Shown piece after piece: positions 34,870 to 44,853 of a stretch of DNA of 64,000 nucleotides (position 1 is its first letter; each line of letters begins with the position of its first letter). The translations under genes were made by a program, and so were the position numbers. This DNA comes from Psychroserpens damuponensis (GTDB lineage: Bacteria; Bacteroidota; Bacteroidia; Flavobacteriales; Flavobacteriaceae), in NCBI RefSeq assembly GCF_000826655.1, contig NZ_JXJO01000023.1:107792-171791 (forward strand), given 5' to 3'. The notes under the pieces are model-generated. The model was not told the DNA's origin, made no database searches, and was given only the letters and a program-made list of their open reading frames with translations.

Positions 34870-37371
34870 TTATACTTTAATTGTTCTTAATCGTAGTGCG
34901 TTACCTATTACCGAAACCGAACTAAAACTCATTGCTAAAGCTGCTATCATTGGCGAGAGTAGTATTCCGAAGAATGGAAACAACACACCTGCTGCAATAG
35001 GTACACCTAAAGTGTTGTAGATAAGTGCAAAAAATAGGTTTTGCTTAATGTTCTTCATTACAGCATTACTCAAGTTTTTTGCTTTTACAATACCGTGTAA
35101 ATCGCCTTTTACTAAAGTTATCATAGCACTTTCTATCGCTACATCTGTTCCTGTTCCCATTGCAATACCTACATCACTTTTTGCCAATGCTGGTGCATCA
35201 TTAATTCCATCACCTGCCATAGCAACTACTTTTCCATTTTTTTGTAGTTTCTCTACTTCTTTGAGTTTGTCTTCTGGTAGCATACTGGCTTTAAAATCTG
35301 CAAGATTTAGTTCTGATGCTACTGCTTGTGCTGTATCGTGATTATCACCTGTTAGCATTATTACATCTATCCCTTTATCTTGAAGTGCCTTAATCGCTTT
35401 AGCACTTGTTTCTTTTATCTTATCGCCTATAACTACATATCCAACTACGGTTTTATCTATTGACAAATAAGAAACTGTTTTACCCTGTTTTTGGTAAGAT
35501 TTAGCTTCGTCTTTCATTTTAGAGATAATATCTGCTTTGGCATATTCCATCATTTTAGGATTACCTAATGCTACTTTTTTATCTTTTATGGTCGCTTCAA
35601 CACCTTTTCCTGTGACTGCACTAAAATCTTCGGACTTTAAAATTTCTGCGTTGTGTTCTTTGCCATATTTAACTGTCGCTTCTGCTAAAGGATGTTCGCT
35701 ATTGGTATTTAGTGAAACGATGTATTGTAACACTTCTTTTTCGCTTAAAGCATCATTAAAAGCACCAACGGTTTCAACTGTTGGTTTTCCTTCGGTAATT
35801 GTTCCTGTCTTGTCAACGATAAGCGTATTTACCTTATCCATTTTTTCAAGAGCTTCAGCATTTTTAATCAATACACCATTTTGAGCACCTTTACCCACAC
35901 CAACCATTACAGACATTGGCGTTGCCAAACCTAAAGCACAAGGACAAGCAATGATTAGAACTGCAATTGCATTGACCAACGCATACACATAAGCAGGTTC
36001 TGGACCCCAAATTGACCATATAATAAAAGTGATAATAGAAATAAGAACTACAACTGGCACAAAATAACCTGAAACTTTATCTGCTAAATTTTGAATAGGT
36101 GCGCGACTTCTACTGGCATCATTAACCATATGAATGATTTGCGATAATAGCGTGTCACTTCCTACCTTTTCGGCTTTCATTAAAAAGGATTGATTACCAT
36201 TAATTGTTCCGCTACTTACTTTATCATTTTCAGCCTTGTTTACTGGAATAGGTTCACCTGTAATCATAGATTCGTCAATGGTTGTTTCGCCTTCAGTTAT
36301 CACACCATCAACAGGAATTTTATCTCCTGGTTTTACTTTGAGAATATCGTTTAGTTCTATCTCGTCAATACTGACTTCAATTTCTTCATCATTAACTATT
36401 TTTATGGCTTTATTCGGTGCTAACTTTAGTAACTCTTTTACTGCCGAATTGGTTTTACTATGCGCACGAGCTTCTAACAATTGACCTAAAAGCACTAACG
36501 TTAGAATAACTGTTGCTGCTTCAAAATAGACGTGAACTGCGCCTGATTCAGTTTTAAATTGTTCAGGAAATACATCTGGAAACAACATCCCAAATACACT
36601 AAATAACCAAGCCACACCTGCACCGATTCCAATGAGTGTAAACATATTGAGATTCCACGTTTTAATGCTTTTGTAAGCACGTTCAAAGAACATCCAAGTG
36701 GCATAAAACACTACTGGAATGGATAAAACAAACTGAATCCAGTTCCAATTTTTCTGTTCCATTATATTATACAATGGATTGTTATTAAGCATTTCGCTCA
36801 TAGCAATTAAGAAAATGGGTAATGTGAATACAGATGCTATCCAAAATTTCTTTAATAGCTTCTTATACGTTTTTTCTTCTGCTGAACTATCTGCTTCCAT
36901 TGGTACTAAATCCATTCCACAAATAGGACACGAACCTGCTTCATCTTTTACAATTTCTGGATGCATAGGACACGTCCATTGTTCCTTTGAAGTTGCTGAT
37001 AGATTTTGTTCTTCCACCAAATCCATTCCGCAAACCGGACAATCGCCTGGTTCATCATACGTTTTATCGCCTTCGCAATGCATAGGACAATAAAATGTGC
37101 CTGTGCCTTTTCCATTGGGTTGCTCTTCCTTTTTATCTTTTGAATGTTGATGCTGTTCACCTTGTTTATGAATACTGTATCTATCACCATCCTTTTTTAA
37201 GGCTTCTTGAAAAGTTTCTATGGGAATATGCGATTCCATTTCGATGGTAGCTTCTGCCTTATCTAAATCGACTGTTGCTTTTGAAACGCCTACTACTTTA
37301 TAGAGTGTTTCCTCAACGTGACTGCGACAACCGTTGCAGGTCATTCCGTGTATGTGATATGTGTGTTTCAT
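34870..37371 (-). CDS. copA: Copper-translocating P-type ATPase CopA, with one HMA and two heavy-metal-binding modules
   Basis: An 833-residue P1B-type ATPase that exports Cu(I)/Ag(I) to the periplasm. Order: HMA domain with GMTCNGCRSHVEE (about 9-21); a His-rich linker; two YHS-like modules (FYCPMHCEGDK...CPVCGMDLVEE at about 93-119 and WTCPMHPEIVKDE...CPICGMDLVPME at about 132-158); eight helices; actuator TGEP; transport motif CPC (476-478); phosphorylation DKTGT (Asp520); GDGINDAPAL. CPC together with the NQNLFFALIYN and MSFSSVSV signatures fits Cu+ ATPases. It lies four bases from tolC in the copper operon. Confidence 0.95.
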   Translation of the reverse strand: MKHTYHIHGMTCNGCRSHVEETLYKVVGVSKATVDLDKAEATIEMESHIPIETFQEALKKDGDRYSIHKQGEQHQHSKDKKEEQPNGKGTGTFYCPMHCEGDKTYDEPGDCPVCGMDLVEEQNLSATSKEQWTCPMHPEIVKDEAGSCPICGMDLVPMEADSSAEEKTYKKLLKKFWIASVFTLPIFLIAMSEMLNNNPLYNIMEQKNWNWIQFVLSIPVVFYATWMFFERAYKSIKTWNLNMFTLIGIGAGVAWLFSVFGMLFPDVFPEQFKTESGAVHVYFEAATVILTLVLLGQLLEARAHSKTNSAVKELLKLAPNKAIKIVNDEEIEVSIDEIELNDILKVKPGDKIPVDGVITEGETTIDESMITGEPIPVNKAENDKVSSGTINGNQSFLMKAEKVGSDTLLSQIIHMVNDASRSRAPIQNLADKVSGYFVPVVVLISIITFIIWSIWGPEPAYVYALVNAIAVLIIACPCALGLATPMSVMVGVGKGAQNGVLIKNAEALEKMDKVNTLIVDKTGTITEGKPTVETVGAFNDALSEKEVLQYIVSLNTNSEHPLAEATVKYGKEHNAEILKSEDFSAVTGKGVEATIKDKKVALGNPKMMEYAKADIISKMKDEAKSYQKQGKTVSYLSIDKTVVGYVVIGDKIKETSAKAIKALQDKGIDVIMLTGDNHDTAQAVASELNLADFKASMLPEDKLKEVEKLQKNGKVVAMAGDGINDAPALAKSDVGIAMGTGTDVAIESAMITLVKGDLHGIVKAKNLSNAVMKNIKQNLFFALIYNTLGVPIAAGVLFPFFGILLSPMIAALAMSFSSVSVIGNALRLRTIKV

Positions 37372-37374
37372 TGT

Positions 37375-38592
37375 TTACTGAATTAAATAATTTATGATTG
37401 TACTTTGTACATAGTAGGTCTTCACAGATTCTATTTGGTTCATTTGAAACTTTAGCTGTAATTCTTGAATATCTAAAACATCATTAAAATCAATCGTTCC
37501 TGTTTCATAGCTTTTGATTAAAATATCTTCTGCATCTTTGGCTTGCTGTAGGTTTTTGGTTTGGGTAGCATAACTAATTCTTGCAGAAATGCGTTCGTTA
37601 TACGCTTTGTCTAAAAGCGTTTCCAATGCATTTAAACGTTCCTGTTTTTGAGCAGTAATTTCCTGCTGTTGTAACTCATTTTGTTTGGTTTGGGATTTGT
37701 ATTTCTTATTGAAAATTGGGATAGAAACCGAAACTATTGGCATTACAATATCCTTTCCGTTATCACTGAAATCCATATTTGGTCTTTCAGCGACATTGAT
37801 ATAGTCTAATCCAAAACCAATCATTGGACTGCTTTCTTTTTGATTCAATAATTCTGATTGCTCTATGGATTGATAGAGTTTATCATATTTCAACAATTCG
37901 GGATGTAATGCTAAATTTTCAGTAGTGATTTCAAAATCTTCTGAAGGTATCATTAGACTATCTACCACTTTGACCTCAAAATCATTTTCTCGATTCAATA
38001 GATTATTGAAGTTAGTTTGTTCTGCTAAAAATTGTTGACTTAAAACATCTTTTAATTGTTGCATTTCGTTTTGACGCATCTGTAATCGTAATACATCTAC
38101 TGCGGATGCTTTACCAACCTCAACAGAAGTTAATGCCAACGTTTCGTAAGTTTCTAATAGTTTGATGTTTTCAGTTAAAACCTCTTGCTTTGCTTTGTTG
38201 GCGTAGAGATTATAATAGGATTGTGATACCGAAGCCATCAACTTTCGCTTTGCGATAACAATGTCCTCGTATTTAGCATCTGCCAATGAACTTACATAGT
38301 TTTCTCTCGATGTAATGGTTCCGAACCACGGTAACATTTGTTTAGCAGATACTTTAAAGCGTTGTGCTCCTGTTCTGGTTTCCGGCTCACTTACAAAAAA
38401 ACCAACACCAAATTCGGTATTAGGAATGGTGTTGACCTCGTTTACCTTTTCGGAAGCTCTTTTGTATTGTAACTCAAACTTTTGAATTTCTGGATTGTTT
38501 GATTCTGCTTCTTGAATGTAGGATTGAAGCTCTTGTGCTTTCGCGAAAGCGGAAACAAACAAAATGCTGATTATTATAATTATATTTTTCAT
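37375..38592 (-). CDS. cusC: TolC-family outer-membrane efflux protein, CusC/CzcC-like
   Basis: A 405-residue outer-membrane factor with signal peptide MKNIIIIISILFVSAFAKAQ. Two repeats of long coiled helices (SYYNLYANKAKQEVLTENIKLLETYETLALTSVEVGKASAVDVLRLQMR in the first; YNERISARISYATQTKNLQQAKDAEDILIKSYETGTIDFNDVLDIQELQ in the second) are the TolC pattern. Its ATG overlaps the cusA stop (ATGA), so translation is coupled. It would form the outer-membrane exit for the CusBA pump. Confidence 0.9.
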   Translation of the reverse strand: MKNIIIIISILFVSAFAKAQELQSYIQEAESNNPEIQKFELQYKRASEKVNEVNTIPNTEFGVGFFVSEPETRTGAQRFKVSAKQMLPWFGTITSRENYVSSLADAKYEDIVIAKRKLMASVSQSYYNLYANKAKQEVLTENIKLLETYETLALTSVEVGKASAVDVLRLQMRQNEMQQLKDVLSQQFLAEQTNFNNLLNRENDFEVKVVDSLMIPSEDFEITTENLALHPELLKYDKLYQSIEQSELLNQKESSPMIGFGLDYINVAERPNMDFSDNGKDIVMPIVSVSIPIFNKKYKSQTKQNELQQQEITAQKQERLNALETLLDKAYNERISARISYATQTKNLQQAKDAEDILIKSYETGTIDFNDVLDIQELQLKFQMNQIESVKTYYVQSTIINYLIQ

Positions 38593-41500
38593 TTTGATGT
38601 TCTTTTAAGTTGAACTTCTGCTTTCCAGCTGTACAATACTGGTACAACAAACAAAGTGATTAAGGCTATAAGCATTCCACCAAAACTTGGGATTGCCATA
38701 GGTATCATTATATCGCTTCCTCGACCTGTAGAGGTTAATATTGGTAATAATGCTAAAATAGTAGTAGCAGTAGTCATTAAACAGGGTCTAATTCGTTTTT
38801 CTCCTGCTTCTACTATGGATGCTCTAATTTCTTTTTTATTCTCTGGTGTGTTTCTATCAAAAGTTTGGGTTAAATAAGTTGCCATTACTACACCATCATC
38901 GGTTGCAATTCCGAAGAGTGCAATAAACCCAACCCAAACAGCTACACTTAAATTGATTGGATGCATCTGGAATAAATCACGCAGGTTTTCACCAAAGAAA
39001 TTGAAGTTTAAAAACCATCCTTGACCATACAACCAAATCATAATAAAACCACCTGCAAATGCTACTGCAATTCCCGTAAATACCATTAATGATGTGCTTA
39101 CAGAACGGAATTGAAAATACAGGATCAAGAAAATAATGGCCAATGCTAAAGGCACTACAACCGATAAGGTTTTTTCTGCTCTTAATTGATTTTCATACGT
39201 TCCTGTGAATGCATAGTTGATTCCTTTTGGTACAATTAACGCACCAGAATCTATCTTTTCTTGGATTAGTACTTGTGCATTTTCAACAACGCTTACTTCT
39301 GCAAAACCATCCATTTTATCAAATAACACATAGCCAACTAAAAAGGTATCTTCACTTTTAATTACTTGCGGACCTTGCTCGTATCTTATAGTTGCCAATT
39401 CGCTTAATGGCACAGGACTTCCTTTTTCAACTGGCACATAAATCTGTTGTAAGTCTGTTGGGTTTGCTCGTAATTCTCTTGGGTATCGTACTCGTACACC
39501 ATATCGCTCACGACCTTCTACCGTTTGGGTTAAGACCATACCACCAACTGCTACTTTTAATACATCTTGAACATCTTGTATCGAAATGCCATAACGTGCA
39601 ATTTTCTCTCTATCAATATCAATTAACAAATAGGGTTTACCAACAATTCGGTCTGCAAAAACAGCTTCTTTTTTAACACCTTCAGCTTGTTTCAAAATAC
39701 CCTCTAACTGCACACCAAACGCTTCAATTTGTTTTAAATCTTGACCTTTCACCTTGATACCCATAGGCGCTCGCATTCCTGTTTGAAGCATTACCAATCT
39801 GGTTTCAATAGGTTGTAGCTTTGGTGCAGAGGTCACACCAGGCAATTTGGTGACTCTTACAATTTCATTCCAAATATCGTCTGGTGATTGTATTTCTGGT
39901 CGCCAATTACGATAGTACTCGCCATTATTATCTTTTATTAATTGAGACCTTGAAACAGTATTGAAAGTTGTGTTTTCAGTATTATTTGGGTTCGATATAA
40001 AACGACCATCTTTTAATTCAAACAAGCCATCCTCATTTACTTTGTAGCGTTGTCGTTCTCGGTTTTCATTCAGTATATATTCTGGTTTGTACTGAATGAT
40101 ATTTTCATACATTGATAGTGGTGCTGGGTCTAAAGCTGATTCTGTTCTACCTGCTTTTCCAACTACGGTTTCAATCTCTGGAATACTGGCTACTGCCATA
40201 TCCAATTGTTGTAAAACCCTTTTATTTTCTTCCACGCCAGAATGAGGCATTGAAGTTGGCATCAACAGAAAAGAGCCTTCATTTAATGATGGCATAAACT
40301 CTTTTCCTGTATTCTTCATAATGAAAAAACCAGCAATTACAATTGCTGTTGGAACAGACAAAAAGAGCAACTTATTATCTAAACACCATCTTAAAATGCG
40401 TGTGTAGTATTTTATGAATAATGAGAAAACACCTAATAAACCAAAGCAAATAATACTAACGAAAATGAGATTCCAAAAAATGCTTTTATCAACGCCTAAT
40501 GGTCTCCAGTATTCTGCTAACAAGAATACAATAGCTGATACCGAAATAATGATATTGATAAGATTCGCTTGCTTGTCTGTTATCTTATTTTGAAGATTGA
40601 GAAGTGCTGTAATTCCAAACGCTATCAAAATCAACCCTAACCAATATCCATAGACTATGGCTACGATTCCCAATGCTATTAAAACGCCATTTAAAACATA
40701 TTTAAAAGTGTTATTAATGTTTTTCTTTCTGAATAAAAATGCAGCAAACGGTGGAATTAAAAACAACGCTACTATTATAGAAGCTGTTAATGCAAAAGTT
40801 TTTGTGAATGCTAATGGTCTGAATAGTTTTCCTTCCGCTCCAATCATTGTAAATACAGGAATGAAACTGATAATCGTTGTCATAACTGCGGTTACGATTG
40901 CGCCTGAAACTTCGGCTGTAGCATTGTAAACTACCGTATTAATGGATTGAGTTCCATCATCTTCATCTAAATGCCGAATGATATTTTCTGATAGTATGAC
41001 ACCAACATCTACCATTGTACCAATAGCAATCGCAATACCCGATAAGGCAACTATATTGGCATCTACACCAAAGAGTTTCATTGCAATAAATACCATTAAA
41101 ACTGCAACAGGTAATAGTCCAGAAATTAGTACGGAAGCTCGAAGATTAAACACCATTATGATTATAACCAAAATGGTAATCAATATTTCAAGAGTTAAGG
41201 CTTCATTGAGTGTACCTAAAGTTTCTTGTATCAGTTCTGTTCTGTCATAAAAAGGTACTATGGTAACTTGTGAGGTTCTACCATCCGCTAATACTTTTGA
41301 AGGTAATCCAGCACTTAATTCATTAATTTTTTCCTTTACGTTATTAATAACTTCCATTGGGTTTGCTCCATAACGAGCTACCACAACTGCACCAACAACC
41401 TCTGCACCTTCTTTATCTAATAAACCACGTCTTGTTGCAGGACCTAATGAAACTTTACCAATATCCTTTATTTTAATAGAAGTGTAATCTTCTGAAGTGA

Positions 41501-42296
41501 CTACTGCATTTTCAATGTCTGAAATGGATTTCACATAACCCAAACCACGAACTAAATATTCGGCTTGGTTAATTTCCAATGTTTGTGCACCAATGTCTTT
41601 ATTGCTTTCCTTAACTGCTTTTACAACTTGGTTTAAACCAATGTCGTATTGACGCATCAATTCTGGATTCACATCGACTTGGTATTCCTGCACATAACCA
41701 CCAATAGATGCAACTTCAGATACACCACTTGCAGAGGACAGCGCATACTTTACATAGTAATCCTGAATACTGCGTAACTCTTGCAAATCCCAACCACCAG
41801 TTACATTTCCGTTGTCGTCACGACCTTCAAGCGTGTACCAAAATATTTGTCCTAATCCCGTAGCATCGGGACCCAAAGCAGGATTAACACCTTCGGGCAA
41901 TAAACCACTTGGTAAGGAATTGAGTTTTTCGAGAATACGACTTCTACTCCAGTAAAATTCGATGTCTTCTTCAAAAATGATATAGATACTTGAAAAGCCG
42001 AACATAGAAGAACTACGAATGGTTTTTACTCCAGGAATCCCTAACAAGGATGTGGTTAATGGATATGTAATTTGGTCTTCTATATCTTGTGGCGAACGAC
42101 CATCCCACTTTGTAAATACAATTTGTTGGTTTTCTCCAATATCTGGAATGGCATCTACCGCTACGGGGTTGCTTGGTAAGAAACCAGTATCCCAATTAAA
42201 AGGTGCATTAACAGTTCCCCATCCTACGAAAAGGACAAGCATTAATACCGCAACGAGTTTGTTTTCTATTAGAAATTTTATGCTTTTATTTAGCAT
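38589..42296 (-). CDS. cusA: CusA/CzcA-type heavy-metal RND efflux pump (copper/silver module), extended form
   Basis: A 1235-residue inner-membrane RND pump of the heavy-metal family. Start signature PDIGENQQIVFTKWDGRSPQDIEDQITYPL; proton-relay helix IAIAIGTMVDVGVILSENII. The periplasmic cleft has Met-rich segments (LLMPTSMPHSG, RLVMLQTGMRAPMGIKVKG) as in Cu/Ag pumps. It is nearly 200 residues longer than E. coli CusA. One extra part (about 525-630) adds hydrophobic helices between the two membrane halves; another (about 732-800) enlarges the periplasmic domain. It is first in the copper operon, followed by tolC, copA, DUF305, cusB and the HMA lipoprotein, all nearly gap-free. Confidence 0.93.
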   Translation of the reverse strand: MLNKSIKFLIENKLVAVLMLVLFVGWGTVNAPFNWDTGFLPSNPVAVDAIPDIGENQQIVFTKWDGRSPQDIEDQITYPLTTSLLGIPGVKTIRSSSMFGFSSIYIIFEEDIEFYWSRSRILEKLNSLPSGLLPEGVNPALGPDATGLGQIFWYTLEGRDDNGNVTGGWDLQELRSIQDYYVKYALSSASGVSEVASIGGYVQEYQVDVNPELMRQYDIGLNQVVKAVKESNKDIGAQTLEINQAEYLVRGLGYVKSISDIENAVVTSEDYTSIKIKDIGKVSLGPATRRGLLDKEGAEVVGAVVVARYGANPMEVINNVKEKINELSAGLPSKVLADGRTSQVTIVPFYDRTELIQETLGTLNEALTLEILITILVIIIMVFNLRASVLISGLLPVAVLMVFIAMKLFGVDANIVALSGIAIAIGTMVDVGVILSENIIRHLDEDDGTQSINTVVYNATAEVSGAIVTAVMTTIISFIPVFTMIGAEGKLFRPLAFTKTFALTASIIVALFLIPPFAAFLFRKKNINNTFKYVLNGVLIALGIVAIVYGYWLGLILIAFGITALLNLQNKITDKQANLINIIISVSAIVFLLAEYWRPLGVDKSIFWNLIFVSIICFGLLGVFSLFIKYYTRILRWCLDNKLLFLSVPTAIVIAGFFIMKNTGKEFMPSLNEGSFLLMPTSMPHSGVEENKRVLQQLDMAVASIPEIETVVGKAGRTESALDPAPLSMYENIIQYKPEYILNENRERQRYKVNEDGLFELKDGRFISNPNNTENTTFNTVSRSQLIKDNNGEYYRNWRPEIQSPDDIWNEIVRVTKLPGVTSAPKLQPIETRLVMLQTGMRAPMGIKVKGQDLKQIEAFGVQLEGILKQAEGVKKEAVFADRIVGKPYLLIDIDREKIARYGISIQDVQDVLKVAVGGMVLTQTVEGRERYGVRVRYPRELRANPTDLQQIYVPVEKGSPVPLSELATIRYEQGPQVIKSEDTFLVGYVLFDKMDGFAEVSVVENAQVLIQEKIDSGALIVPKGINYAFTGTYENQLRAEKTLSVVVPLALAIIFLILYFQFRSVSTSLMVFTGIAVAFAGGFIMIWLYGQGWFLNFNFFGENLRDLFQMHPINLSVAVWVGFIALFGIATDDGVVMATYLTQTFDRNTPENKKEIRASIVEAGEKRIRPCLMTTATTILALLPILTSTGRGSDIMIPMAIPSFGGMLIALITLFVVPVLYSWKAEVQLKRTSK

Positions 42297-42325
42297 TGGC
42301 TTTGATAATTAAACAATTAGACATT

Positions 42326-42384
42326 GGTGTTTGGAAAACACCGAATACAGCAAATTATCCTTACGACATTGGAGTCATAGGATA
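42326..42384 (-). other. Two hairpins in the leader before cusA
   Basis: GGTGTTT / AAACACC (42326-42342, loop of three) and an 11-bp stem with one bulged A (42356-42384) lie between the upstream gene stop and the cusA ATG. Neither has a good T-run on the minus strand, so they are weak terminator candidates; a leader structure is possible. Confidence 0.45.
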
Positions 42385-42405
42385 AAAAAGTCTATTGTTT
42401 AAAAA

Positions 42406-42831
42406 TCAAATTAAGTATGTTTCGTCAATCTTGTAGAGTTGCCTTATGACGAGTGGCGGTTTATATTCTTCGTAAGTAGAAACGTTATTTTCTAAACCTT
42501 CAAAAAGGTTAATGTAAGTATAAACAAATGAAGCTATAAATACTTGTTGCTCAAACGTGATTTTGTCAACTTGCAATTGTAATTCGTCTTGACCTTCAAT
42601 TGCTAATTGTTCATTATCACAACAATTTTTCTTGGTAATAGAACACCCTTCGGTTGAAGGCTTTTCCATTTCCATTCCGCACCCTTTTGCTTTATGGAAT
42701 ATGGCAGTTTCCACTAAAGTATCTCCGCAATAATGCATATTCACAGTAAATGACATTGTAGAGCATAACACTACAAAAGCCATTGCTAAAGACATTGCTA
42801 AAGACATTATTTTATGGGAAAATTGCTTCAT
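42406..42831 (-). CDS. HYC_CC_PP-family secreted protein
   Basis: A 141-residue protein from ATG 42831. A hydrophobic N-terminus (IMSLAMSLAMAFVVLCSTMSF) is followed by VNMHYCGDTL, a central KGCGMEMEKPSTEGCSITKKNCCDNEQ and a C-terminal EEYKPPLVIRQLYK. The HYC, CC and PP motifs, in that order, define this small Bacteroidota family, found beside metal-efflux genes. Seven Cys after the signal region suggest metal binding or disulfides in the periplasm; function unproven. It sits between the ZntA-like ATPase and cusA. Confidence 0.85.
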   Translation of the reverse strand: MKQFSHKIMSLAMSLAMAFVVLCSTMSFTVNMHYCGDTLVETAIFHKAKGCGMEMEKPSTEGCSITKKNCCDNEQLAIEGQDELQLQVDKITFEQQVFIASFVYTYINLFEGLENNVSTYEEYKPPLVIRQLYKIDETYLI

Positions 42832-42840
42832 ATCTATTTG

Positions 42841-42848
42841 CAAAGGTA
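42841..42848 (-). promoter_or_regulatory. Possible promoter -7 element directly before the HYC_CC_PP gene
   Basis: The minus strand reads TACCTTTG, nine bases before ATG 42831. If used, the transcript would start almost at the ATG. No -33 box seen. Confidence 0.4.
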
Positions 42849-42903
42849 TAAAAATTTAATATATGTTAATTTTGTTTAACAGAAGTTTAATTGACTAATC
42901 TGC

Positions 42904-44853
42904 TTAATACCAACTCATTCGTTGTAATCTAACTGCATTCAATATTGCTAACAATGCTACACCTACATCTGCAAAAACTGCTTCCCACATTGTGGCTAAA
43001 CCACCTGCTCCTAAAATCAAAACAATAACTTTAACACCAAAAGCTAAAATTATATTTTGCCAAACGATTTTTCGTGTAGAACGACTTATTTTAATAGCTC
43101 TCACTACTTTTGAAGGTTGGTCTGTTTGAATGATAACATCTGCTGTTTCAATAGCTACATCGCTCCCTAAACCACCCATTGCAATACCAACGTTACTTGC
43201 TGCTAAAACTGGTGCGTCATTAATACCATCACCTATAAAAGCTACTTTGTTTTCAGGATTTTTCTTTAAAATTTCAACTTCGCTTAATTTATCTTCTGGT
43301 AATAATCCACCTTTAGCATTTTTAATATTCAACTCTTTAGCGACTTGTTGCGTAATGGAATCTTTATCACCGGAAAGCATCATAATATTTTTAATGCCTA
43401 CTTTATGTAAATTAGTAATTGTTTCTTTTGCATCTTCCTTTAATTCATCTGCTATGACTACATAACCTGCAAATTGATTATCGATTGCTACCAACACTAT
43501 CGATTCTACAATAGATTCCGTTTCCGTTGGAACATTAATATTATTCGCAGTCATTAAGGCTTTATTACCTACTAAAACTGTTTTACCATTTACAATGCCT
43601 TTTAAACCTTTACCTGCAACTTCAGAAACGTCTTGTGCTTCAAAATCCTCACCTTCAGCTTTGTACTCTAAAATGGCTTTAGCAATTGGATGCGTGGATT
43701 GTTCTTCCATCGCCATTAAGTATTGCATAAATTCGGTTTCATTCCAACCAATTGCTTTTACTTCTTTGATTTTAAAAACACCTTTGGTAACGGTTCCTGT
43801 TTTGTCCATTACCAAAGTATTTATCTTGGTCATTGCATCTAAAAATGAAGCACCTTTAAATAAGATTCCATTTTTTGAAGCTGCTCCCAATCCACCGAAA
43901 TATCCTAATGGAATTGAAATCACTAACGCACAAGGACAAGATATTACCAAGAAAATTAATGCTCTGTATAACCAATCTCTAAACACATAATCATCTACAA
44001 AAAAGTAAGGTATAAAAGTAACACCAATAGCTAAAAACACTACAATTGGTGTGTAGATACGAGCAAACTGTCTGATGAATAATTCTGTTTTAGATTTACG
44101 TGCTGTTGCATTTTGAACCAAGTCTAATATTCTCGCAATAGAACTGTCTTCAAACTTATTGGTTACCTCAACTTCAATAACGCTTTCCAAATTAATACTA
44201 CCTGCGTAAACCTTTGCTTCTTTTTGAATGGAATCTGGTTTGCTTTCACCTGTTAACGCAGCTGTATTTAAAGATGCTTTTTCGGATAATAAAATGCCAT
44301 CCAATGGAATTTTTTCACCTACACGAATTTGAATTTTCTCTCCAATATTGACAACTTCAGGCGAAACACTTTTATAATCACCCTCACGAAATACATTGGC
44401 TTCTTTAGGTCTAACATCTAATAATGCTTTTATATTTCCTTTTGCACGATTTACAGCAGCACTTTGAAATAATTCGCCTACTGCATAAAATAGCATTACT
44501 GCAACACCTTCGGGATATTCCCCAATAACAAATGCACCAATGGTTGCTATAGACATTAAAAAGAACTCTGTAAAAACATCGCCTTTTTTAATACTATTCC
44601 AACCCTCTTTTACAACAGGTAGTCCTACAGGAAGATATGCAATACCATACCAAGCAATACGAATCCAATCCTTAAAGAATGAAACATCAAAATAATCTAA
44701 ACCTATTCCAATGATAAGCATTGTAAAACTTATGATTGCAGGTACGTAGGTTTTGAATGCACTTCCATTACCGTGATTATGACCATCATTATGCGTGTGT
44801 TGCACTTCTGAATTTGGTTTTAAATCTCTTAAATTGACTTTCTTTTTTTTCAT
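42904..44853 (-). CDS. Heavy-metal P-type ATPase, ZntA/CadA-like
   Basis: A 649-residue P1B ATPase without N-terminal HMA domain; instead the N-terminus has a His-rich patch (HTHNDGHNHGNG, about 19-30). Motifs: actuator TGESKPD, transport site SCPCALVISIPLGYFGG (CPC 306-308), phosphorylation DKTGT (Asp350), HPIAKAI and GDGINDAPVLAASNVGIAMG. The CPC followed by a Ser-Ile-Pro context, with LATMWEAVFADVGVALLAILNAVRLQR at the C-terminus, fits the Zn/Cd/Pb group. It presumably moves divalent metal to the periplasm for the CzcA system. Its ATG overlaps the DUF3703 stop (ATGA). Confidence 0.92.
   Translation of the reverse strand: MKKKKVNLRDLKPNSEVQHTHNDGHNHGNGSAFKTYVPAIISFTMLIIGIGLDYFDVSFFKDWIRIAWYGIAYLPVGLPVVKEGWNSIKKGDVFTEFFLMSIATIGAFVIGEYPEGVAVMLFYAVGELFQSAAVNRAKGNIKALLDVRPKEANVFREGDYKSVSPEVVNIGEKIQIRVGEKIPLDGILLSEKASLNTAALTGESKPDSIQKEAKVYAGSINLESVIEVEVTNKFEDSSIARILDLVQNATARKSKTELFIRQFARIYTPIVVFLAIGVTFIPYFFVDDYVFRDWLYRALIFLVISCPCALVISIPLGYFGGLGAASKNGILFKGASFLDAMTKINTLVMDKTGTVTKGVFKIKEVKAIGWNETEFMQYLMAMEEQSTHPIAKAILEYKAEGEDFEAQDVSEVAGKGLKGIVNGKTVLVGNKALMTANNINVPTETESIVESIVLVAIDNQFAGYVVIADELKEDAKETITNLHKVGIKNIMMLSGDKDSITQQVAKELNIKNAKGGLLPEDKLSEVEILKKNPENKVAFIGDGINDAPVLAASNVGIAMGGLGSDVAIETADVIIQTDQPSKVVRAIKISRSTRKIVWQNIILAFGVKVIVLILGAGGLATMWEAVFADVGVALLAILNAVRLQRMSWY

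Noticed and set aside
35048..37093. Long open frames on the plus strand opposite copA
   Set aside because: They mirror the codon pattern of the well-supported ATPase and show no motif, start context or promoter of their own.
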